DNA of 64,000 nucleotides, taken from positions 1,240,001 through 1,304,000 of the forward strand of contig OZ220466.1 in assembly GCA_965116055.1 (NCBI GenBank). The letters are read 5' to 3'. The notes beneath the pieces are model-generated. The model was not told the origin of the DNA and did not search any database. It saw nothing but the letters and a program-made list of their open reading frames with translations. Of the stretch, positions 54,751 to 61,900 are shown one piece after another (within the stretch, counting starts at the first letter, position 1; each line of letters starts with the position of its first letter). A program made the position numbers and the translations under genes. The DNA is from Bin55 sp965116055. GTDB lineage: Bacteria; Pseudomonadota; Gammaproteobacteria; Pseudomonadales; Azotimanducaceae.

Positions 54751-56712
54751 CTTGACTTCAGACATTTTGGCGTCATTGGGAAAATGAAAATACTTTAATA
54801 ACAAGGAGTTACGTCCTGCCATTTCCAAAATGGCAATGTAGTGCCCTTTTACATTTTCCCCTTGACATGCGGTCTCAAAAAAAGATAATTCGACGCATGT
54901 TCATTCGACGCAAACAAGCCCCAGGCGACCGCACCAAGGTGCAGATCGTCAAATCCGTGCGCCACGGTGCCAAGGTCCGTCAGCGGGTGTTGCGCCATGT
55001 CGGTACGGCCACCAGCGCCGCACAACTCGAACAGCTCGAACAACTTGCCCAGGTGGTCCTGGAGGAACTCACGCGCGAGGCGAGCCCGCAGACTTCCCTG
55101 TTCTCGGTGCAAGAGGTCGCCGATCTGCTGCACCAGGCTCGACGAGCCAGATCGACCGGCGCACCGCTTGGCATTGACCTGGCCGACTGCCGGGAGGAGA
55201 GCCGGGTCGCCATCGGCGTACGGGAGGCCTTCGGCGCCGTCTACACCCATTTTGGCTGGGATCGGCTGTTGGGCGCACGCCGCCAGAGTGCCAATCGCAT
55301 GATCAAGGAGTTGGTCCTGGCGCGGATCGCCCAGCCCCGGTCCAAGCGGGCCACTGTGCGCGAGCTCGGCCATCATGGCGAGCTGTCCCTGAACCTGGAC
55401 TCGGTCTATCGCAGCATGGATCGGGTTGATGAAGCCCTGATCCAGGGGATTTGCCGGCGTTCGCGGGAAGTCACGGAGACCCTGCTCCCGGGGCCGCTGA
55501 CGGTCGTTTTCTACGATACGACGACCTTGTACTTCGAGCGCGAGCAGGACAACGAACTGCGGCGCAAGGGCTACAGCAAGGATGGCAAGCCGAGCCGGGT
55601 CCAGGTGCTGTTTGCCTTGCTGGCAACCCCACAGGGCCTACCCGTGGGGTATGAACTGTTTCCGGGGGACCGTTACGAAGGCCATACCCTGATCACCGCT
55701 CTTGAAGCGCTGGAGCGGCATCATGAGGGGGTGCGGTTCACCGTTGTGGCCGATGCCGGGATGATCAACAAGGCGAACGAGGAAGCCTTGCAACGGCGGG
55801 GTACGCCGTACATGCTCGGCGCCCGGTTGAAGACCCTGCCGGCCACGCAACAGAGTGCGATCCTGGATCAGGAAGGCTACCGCACATGGCCCCGGCAGGC
55901 GTCTTCGGCATCCATGGGTCGCTTCCGGTGCCTACCGGACGGTAAGCGCACGCTCCTGGTCACGTGGTCGCCGCGCCGGGCCCGCAAGGATGCCCACGAC
56001 CGGGCGCGGCGCATCGAGAAGTTGCAGGCGCGTTTGAGCAAGAACCGTGGGACTGCTTCCTACAGCCACCGCGGCGCAGCGCAGTTCCTGGACTTCCCCG
56101 ACAGTCAGGTGGTGCTGAACGAAGACAAGATCGCCCAGGCGGCCCGCTGGGATGGCCTGCGAGGCATCATCGCCTGGGGCTGCGACCAGACTGATCCGGG
56201 CGAGTTGATCGTCCAGTACCGGCAGCTGTCGGAAATCGAAGCCTGCTTCCGCACCAACAAACATGACCTGAGCATCCGACCGATCTTCCACTGGAAACCA
56301 CGCCGGGTGCAGGCGCACATCGCCATCTGCTACATGGCGTTCTGCTGTCTGCAACATCTGCGCTATCGACTGGAGGTGCAAGGGCAGCGGATGAGTCCGG
56401 ACCGCATGCGTCGGGCGTTGAACGCCCTGCAGATCAGCATGCTGTACGACCCGAAAGGCTCAAGAAGGTTCGGCCTCCCCAGCGCCTCATCAGCCGATGC
56501 CCGGGCGATCTACCGCACGCTGGGGATGCACTGGCACCTTGCGCCGTTCCCCTACACGCCACCGAGGAAGCCGCGACCGACCAAAACGTAGCCGCCCTTC
56601 CCGACTTCCCCGCCATTTGATGGCGCGATAGTGCCCAGCATTTGTAGTGCCCTTTTTCAAGGTCGATTCATTTAATATCAATAACTTATGTGATAAAAAG
56701 TCTGAAGTCAAG
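54751..56712 (+). mobile_element. IS1634-type insertion sequence
   Basis: Proposed ends are a perfect 13-bp inverted repeat: CTTGACTTCAGAC (54751-54763) and GTCTGAAGTCAAG (56700-56712). Flanks on both sides carry TTTT, a possible target duplication in an A/T-rich site. Inside, the transposase gene is bracketed by short hairpins (GCCATTT/AAATGGC at about 54818-54834 and CGCCAT-TTG-ATGGCG at 56611-56625) and a direct repeat TGTAGTGCCCTTTT (54837-54850 and 56643-56656). The transposase is markedly GC-rich, the ends AT-rich. Confidence 0.65.
54867..56591 (+). CDS. IS1634-family transposase
   Basis: DDE transposase of 574 residues (or 564 from the ATG at 54897, where the family-typical MFIRRK begins). 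Catalytic Asp in VVFYDTTTLYFE, second Asp in VVADAGMINKANEE, Glu in LSEIEACFRTNKHDL, with the long insertion typical of the group between them. Full length, apparently intact. Codon choice is strongly GC-biased, unlike the chromosomal genes around it, indicating recent arrival. Confidence 0.9.
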   Translation: MRSQKKIIRRMFIRRKQAPGDRTKVQIVKSVRHGAKVRQRVLRHVGTATSAAQLEQLEQLAQVVLEELTREASPQTSLFSVQEVADLLHQARRARSTGAPLGIDLADCREESRVAIGVREAFGAVYTHFGWDRLLGARRQSANRMIKELVLARIAQPRSKRATVRELGHHGELSLNLDSVYRSMDRVDEALIQGICRRSREVTETLLPGPLTVVFYDTTTLYFEREQDNELRRKGYSKDGKPSRVQVLFALLATPQGLPVGYELFPGDRYEGHTLITALEALERHHEGVRFTVVADAGMINKANEEALQRRGTPYMLGARLKTLPATQQSAILDQEGYRTWPRQASSASMGRFRCLPDGKRTLLVTWSPRRARKDAHDRARRIEKLQARLSKNRGTASYSHRGAAQFLDFPDSQVVLNEDKIAQAARWDGLRGIIAWGCDQTDPGELIVQYRQLSEIEACFRTNKHDLSIRPIFHWKPRRVQAHIAICYMAFCCLQHLRYRLEVQGQRMSPDRMRRALNALQISMLYDPKGSRRFGLPSASSADARAIYRTLGMHWHLAPFPYTPPRKPRPTKT

Positions 56713-56853
56713 TTTTCTTGGAGGGGCTGCAAGCGCTCTTCAAGATACTTATTGAGGGCACCTCTCAAAACCTCAGGTTTTTCGGATCGTCGGTCATATT
56801 GTGCGATGATGATGAATGCATATTGAATTTTGGGTGTTTAAAGTGGGAAAAAC

Positions 56854-56894
56854 GCCCAAGATAGGAGTATATTGACCTAATTTTGGGCTTTTTT
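56854..56894. terminator. Bidirectional terminator inside the IS5-type element
   Basis: GCCCAA (56854-56859) pairs with TTGGGC (56883-56888), followed by six T (56889-56894) on the plus strand and, on the minus strand, by GTTTTTCCC (complement of 56845-56853). It could stop both transposase transcription and read-through from smc-side genes. Confidence 0.55.
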
Positions 56895-56905
56895 AGTGTT
56901 TTTCC

Positions 56906-56936
56906 CGAAGTGTAGGCGCAATGCGCCTACACTTCG
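56906..56936. repeat. 15-bp perfect inverted repeat after the transposase stop
   Basis: CGAAGTGTAGGCGCA (56906-56920), one central base, then its exact reverse complement (56922-56936), ending 5 bp beyond the transposase stop. A very stable hairpin, likely protecting the transposase mRNA 3' end. Confidence 0.8.
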
Positions 56937-56940
56937 TGGT

Positions 56941-57888
56941 TCAGACCATCGCCTCGCGCGCTAAAAACACCAGGCGGTGCATGTTGTAGAGCAAGTTTTG
57001 CAAGCCCATTTGCACCGAGGCCCGATCCAACCCGATGGTGCGGATGAATTTACCGCCCAGTTCGTTCTGGCAACTGGCAAACACATGTTCAACACGCACA
57101 CGCACCTTAGCACGCCGCCGGTTCTCACGACGTTGATACGCCGTGAGGGCCCGATGCTTACCGCGCTTGAACATGATCCATGAAGTAAGACCCTGCGCCC
57201 GCAGCAGCGCCTCCACTTCTTGCGAACGATACGCCGCATCCCCATAAAAAGGACCCTCCCGTTGACGTCCGTCAATTAACGCATCCACCACCGTGACATC
57301 GTGATCATTGGCAGGTGTGGCGACATAACCCCGAATGAGCTTGTGGTCAACATCGACATTGACATGGTTCTTGTAGCCGTAGGCGACCTTCCCATGTTTC
57401 TTCGTCCAACGCGCATGCCGATCCTTTTGGCGCAGTTTGGCCGTCGCCTCGTCCTCCTTCCAGGCGTCCGGGGTCTCATCCTGCTGCAATGTCCTATTCT
57501 CCGCCCGGGTGTTGCGCTGCACCGGAACCAGGACAAAAGTCGAGTCGACCATCTGACCGCCGCGTGCCACGTAACCCCGCTCGCGTAACTGCGCCTCGAA
57601 ATCCTCGAACAACTCTCGCATGCTGTTCTCGTCCAGCGCATCACGATACCGCGCAATGGTTTGCCACGAAGGTACCGGTTCTCCTGGCGCCATGTCGAGA
57701 AACCGGGCGACGCTACGGGAATCAAGCACCGCCCGGGCCATCTTCTTACACGACAGGTTGCCCTGCCGACCAATGAGTAGCACCTTGAACATCATCACCA
57801 CGTCATACCCAGGACGCCCCCTGCGATGGGTCCGCGCCTTCATGACGCCAACACTCCTCCAGGATCGGCCGAAACCTCTCAAAATCAA
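56941..57888 (-). CDS. IS5-family transposase, main frame
   Basis: Frame of up to 315 residues with the DDE core: GRPGYDVVMMFKVLL near the N-terminus, first Asp in MVDSTFVLVPVQR, second Asp in FYGDAAYRSQEVE, Glu in RVRVEHVFASCQNE (Y-(2)-R-(3)-E-(6)-K-like region). The genuine N-terminus is encoded in another frame (57803-57976). The text before MKARTHRRG (from about 57843) is out-of-register sequence, so this frame alone is not a complete protein. It needs a frameshift, or the element has mutated. Confidence 0.85.
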   Translation of the reverse strand: MILRGFGRSWRSVGVMKARTHRRGRPGYDVVMMFKVLLIGRQGNLSCKKMARAVLDSRSVARFLDMAPGEPVPSWQTIARYRDALDENSMRELFEDFEAQLRERGYVARGGQMVDSTFVLVPVQRNTRAENRTLQQDETPDAWKEDEATAKLRQKDRHARWTKKHGKVAYGYKNHVNVDVDHKLIRGYVATPANDHDVTVVDALIDGRQREGPFYGDAAYRSQEVEALLRAQGLTSWIMFKRGKHRALTAYQRRENRRRAKVRVRVEHVFASCQNELGGKFIRTIGLDRASVQMGLQNLLYNMHRLVFLAREAMV

Positions 57889-57976
57889 CCAATTGTTTCA
57901 CCTGCTCCATCGGGTCGCCGAGTCGATCAAGTTCTTCGTAGACTTCCCATTCGCTAAAGCGTCTTGATTCGGTCAT
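57803..57976 (-). CDS. IS5-family transposase N-terminal frame (orfA)
   Basis: A 57-residue frame starting at ATG 57976: MTESRRFSEWEVYEELDRLG, then MEQVKQLVDFERFRPILEEC. This is the standard IS5/IS427 transposase N-terminus. It ends in TGA at 57803-57805, after overlapping the main frame. IS427-group elements often encode the transposase as two overlapping frames, so programmed frameshifting is plausible; a disabling indel is the alternative. Confidence 0.75.
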   Translation of the reverse strand: MTESRRFSEWEVYEELDRLGDPMEQVKQLVDFERFRPILEECWRHEGADPSQGASWV

Positions 57977-58132
57977 GATGGTAGAGGCTCATAGACAGGC
58001 AACAGGTTGTAAATATACGCTAACAAGGTGCCTTGGCCAAGCGCAAGTCACTTTTTGGCTCGCTTGCCCAGTTACATGGCATAACCATAAAAAGAGGAGG
58101 TTTTGAGAGGTGCCTTTGAGATGAACTCTGAA

Positions 58133-58262
58133 CTGCAACCGGCGTTGAGAACGCAGGAATCTATGACTTTGTTAACACTATCGTAACGCGCCAGTGATGA
58201 GGGCGGAGACGATGCATTAACGGCGCTGCGGGATCGTACTCCTGCGTTGAGGCCGGTTGCAG
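58133..58262. repeat. Imperfect 23-26-bp inverted repeat
   Basis: CTGCAACCGGCGTTGAGAAC and GCAGGA (58133-58158) match the reverse complement of 58240-58262 (CTGCAACCGG, CTCAACGCAGGA) with a short insertion in the left arm. The arms enclose about 80 bp. It could be a long hairpin or the ends of a small decayed element. Confidence 0.55.
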
Positions 58263-58704
58263 GGTATCAGTACCTTAGTACGCCTATTCCATGATGTGCA
58301 CAGGACGACGGTGTTGCTGATCAATGCATTGAAGCCTTCTGGGCGTCGTGGACCTGCTCAGGCGAAAGTGAAAAGCCGTTGCCGTTAGTGACGTATACAA
58401 CGTCTATCTAAGAAATTTCCCTCATTTATATGGCAAGAGGCCATCACAATCAAATTAAAGCCTTATCAAATGCAGCTTGTTACGTTTTGAGTATCTAAGG
58501 TGTAAATTGGAGATGGATGGCGTCATGTGCATGTGGTCACGGACAGTGATGTGGTAGAATTCGGCTGTCTTACGTTGGTCAGGAGTTTGTCGACCGCGGT
58601 GATCGTTGTGTCGGCTTACGTCGCCTTAGTTCCTATGTTATCAATCTCTACCCGTCATGCCTGATATGGCGACGAAGCGTCGCACACGAAGGCTCGGCCT
58701 CGTC

Positions 58705-58740
58705 TTGATAAAAATCGAGGGGGGGGGGTACGCCTATGTA
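58705..58740 (+). promoter_or_regulatory. Possible G-tract-modulated promoter
   Basis: TTGATA (58705-58710) and TATGTA (58735-58740) resemble -35 and -10 boxes, but are 24 bp apart with a run of ten G (58719-58728) between them. Slippage in the tract would alter spacing. It lies about 215 bp upstream of the giant surface protein gene. Confidence 0.3.
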
Positions 58741-58955
58741 GCAGACGAGACCTTCACGGTCCTATCTACCTAAATAGACGATCTTTACGTCGCGTGAAGG
58801 TTCAGGATAGGTTGATTTGCGTGGCAGCGGCTCCAGGGTAAGGCATTGATCACTGGAGGAGAGATCCCTTGCATGGTTTCAAGTTAGACGCTGCTCATCG
58901 TCGAGCAGTCCGTATGTCACGAATCGAACCCAATACTGAGAAAGGAGAAGGGACG

Positions 58956-61900
58956 ATGGTTCACAACACGACGCGATGCCGCCGGTTTGGCGGCAGTTTA
59001 CTGGTCGCGCTACTCACCGCATGGTGTGGAAGTCAGGCATTGGCTGAGGAGGCCTTCGAGGCGGATGCGGTGAGTGTATCGTTTGACGAAGGTCAGTTTT
59101 TTTATGCCTCTCACCCGTCAGATCATGGGCCCTATATGCGCAATCCGACGCGTACGGCCGGCCTGCATCACTATACTGCGGACGGCGCGGGCACGCAAGG
59201 AGGCGCCAGTACGAACGGCGCTGCGAATAGTCTGATCAACCGTGAAATTGATGCAGCGCGGACGACGCCGGCCTTGGCTGATGCCTGTTATACGGTGGCA
59301 GTGACGGATGCTGCGGGCAAGGCCAGTGATATATTTGCCCTGGCGCAGACGGCCGATTGCAAGAGCGTGGCGTCCAAGAGTGCGAATGACGGCACGATGG
59401 GCGCGACGGGTGGCCACGTCAAGATGAAAGCCGAGTCGTTGTTGGATTATGAGACATCCTCGAAGTACGTGATCAAGGTTCATGCACACAAGGGCGACAA
59501 AGTGGTGGATACGTTGACGCTGACGTTGAACCTCAACGATGTGAACGAAGCGCCGGTCGTGTTGAAGCCGTTTACCTATGAGCGAAGCGGCAACGATCGT
59601 AGTGGCGACGATCTGCAACCGGTGGGCGCGTCCCGGGTGTATCTGAACGCGGGCGAATCGACCTCGATCAGTTTCAACCGGATGTTTCGCGACCTGGACG
59701 CGACGCCTGAAGCATTGGTGACAGATAAAAAACACAATGTGTGCGACAATGGCGTGGCCAATACCCCTGGAGTTGATGGCCAGATTCATTCGACTGCTGC
59801 GCCCTCGAATCTTTTAGGACGAGGGGCGGTCAGAGGATATTCATGGCCTGGATTGCGGGGGGTTCAAAGCGCAGGGGATGGGAAAGTGTATTGCGTTTAC
59901 CACGACGTAGCTCGCGCCGACCCGCCACATCCGGGTCAACGCGTGGTGAAGGTGAGCGTGCAGGGGCAGCGCCTCATCCTGACAGCGTATGACCAAACCA
60001 CCCAGGGCACGTATCTCGCGCAGGTGTATGCGAAGACGGGTTCGGGGACGGAAGAGTCTGGCGCGATCGTCCCTACAAAGGTGTCTTCGACGTATGGGAA
60101 GATCACGGTGATCGTGAAGAAAGGGGTGAACAACCCGCCGGCGTTTGCGGGCGGTTCGGTGGGTTTCCGCACGACGGTGAACGAAGGCACGGGTGCGGAC
60201 GCGTTGGTGGCTTCGGTGGTGCCGGGGACGACGGCCGCGACGGCGGACGATTGGAATGCGGGGGATCTGGACACCCATGACACCGACGTGCACTACAAGG
60301 TGGTGGGGACGCCGTGTCCGGCGAAGAAGTATGCGACGTACACGCTGACGGATGGCGGCAGTTGCTGGAAATACAAGGACAACTCGGGGAACGTGTCGTT
60401 GACGGGCGCGCTGGTGGATTACGAGAAGTTGCCGGCGGGGAAGATGGCGACGGTGCGGTTGCAGGCGAGCGACGGGTATGACACGGTGACGATCCCGATC
60501 ACGGTGACGGTGAAGGACGTGAACGAACTGGAGACCGATGCGGAGGCGGTGAAGGCGTTGGGGACGGTGCGGTTGACGAACGACGAGAAGTCGGATCCGA
60601 TCGAGCTGGCGAGTCTGTTCATCGACCCGGAAGGTGATCCGCTGACGTTCAGCGCGTATTCGAACCTGCGCGAGGATCTGGTGAAGATTGATGGTCGCGA
60701 CCTGATTTTGACAGGCAAGGGGGCGACGGCGACCGCGGAAAAGACGTACACCATCACGGTGACGGCGTCGGACGGCAAGTTGTCGAAGGATGCGACGTTC
60801 CAGCTGAAGGTGCGGGCGAAGAATGTAGCGCCGAGTTTCGAGCCGGCGGGGGTGCGGTCGTTCGGCATGAGCGTGGCGGAGGATGCGCCGGTGGGGACGT
60901 TCCTGGCGACGGCGATCACCTATATGGATGCGGACTCGGCGGACGAGGTGCAGGCGACGGTGGACAGCGAGTTGTTCGAGGCGGTGCGCGTGGGTCGTGT
61001 GGATGTGAACGAGAACGGCAAGATCGACGGTGGCGAGAGCAGTCTCTGTGCGTTGCCATTGAAGATGACGGTGAGCAAGCACTGTCGCAAGGTGGCGAGC
61101 GAGTTGGGGTTGCGGACGAAGGCGCGGCTGAATGCGGAACAGCAGGATCGTCATACGTTGACGTTGACGCTGGACGACGGATGGGACAAGAGCGGCACGG
61201 TACAGGTGCACGTGATCGTGACCGACGTGAACGACGTGCCGATGGTGAAGCTGGATGCGGCCGGGGAGCCGCTGACGATTGCGGAACAGGTGGTGGCGGT
61301 GGATGGGTCGCTGACGCTGGCGGTCGGCGGCTATTTCACGGACGAGGACGGCGATCGGTTGAAGGTGGATGCCATCTCCTCCATGAAGCAGGTGGCCACG
61401 GTGATGGTGAGCGGTCTGGATCAGGTGACGATCCGGGGTCTGAGCGAAGGGATGGCGACGATCACGTTGACGGCGGACGATGGCGAAGGCGGCACGGTCA
61501 CATTGAAGTTCATGGTGAAGGTGACGACGAATCGGCCGCCGGTGGCGGACAAGGATGCATTCATGGCGCGGCTGCCAGAGGCGGACACGGTGAATGTCGG
61601 GTCGACGTTCGATCTGGCCTTGTCGGGGTTGTTTACGGATCCGGATGAAGGCGATATGGTGGGGCTGCCGCAGGCGATGACGTCGGACGAAGATGTGCTG
61701 CTGGTGGTGGTGACCAATGATGGCGCGACGGCGACGCTGGTCGGTCGGGCCTCGGGAATGGCGACGCTGACGTTGACGGCGACGGATGAGGCGGGCAACA
61801 AGACCTCGGTGAGTCAGGCCATCACGGTGAATGCGGCGCCGGCGGAAGCGCAGCCGTTGGCGGCGCGAACGCTGGATCGCGTGACGCCGCAGGCGGTGGA

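Larger units (their letters stand above)
56592..56940. other. Junction between the two insertion sequences
   Basis: This holds the right end of the IS1634-type element (to 56712), 43 bp of spacer, and the left end of the IS5-type element (from 56756) with its terminators. No gene is visible. Confidence 0.6.
56756..58115 (-). mobile_element. IS5-family insertion sequence, parent of the MITEs
   Basis: The element is 1360 bp. Left terminal repeat GGGCACCTCTCAAAACCTC, right GAGGTTTTGAGAGGTGCCT; the inner 18 bp (56757-56774 and 58097-58114) are perfectly inverted. Target duplication TTGA, possibly TTGAG (56752-56755 and 58116-58119). It encodes an IS427-like transposase in two frames on the minus strand. 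The same terminal sequence occurs on the three MITEs at 24.3, 26.6 and 45.6 kb. Confidence 0.88.
58116..58955. other. Non-coding region upstream of the giant surface gene
   Basis: No gene is supported in these 840 bp. Visible structures are an imperfect long inverted repeat at 58133-58262, a hairpin GCGAC/GTCGC (58668-58682), a G10 tract (58719-58728), a hairpin CTGCTC-ATCGTC-GAGCAG (58891-58908), and a strong Shine-Dalgarno before the ATG at 58956. Confidence 0.6.

Noticed and set aside
54837..56656. TGTAGTGCCCTTTT copies as the terminal repeats of the IS1634-type element
   Set aside because: They are in direct, not inverted, orientation; the 13-bp inverted repeat outside them fits better as the ends.
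59118..59789. Minus-strand open frame of 223 codons
   Set aside because: Same cause: antisense to the start of the giant gene, low-complexity composition, no ribosome binding site.
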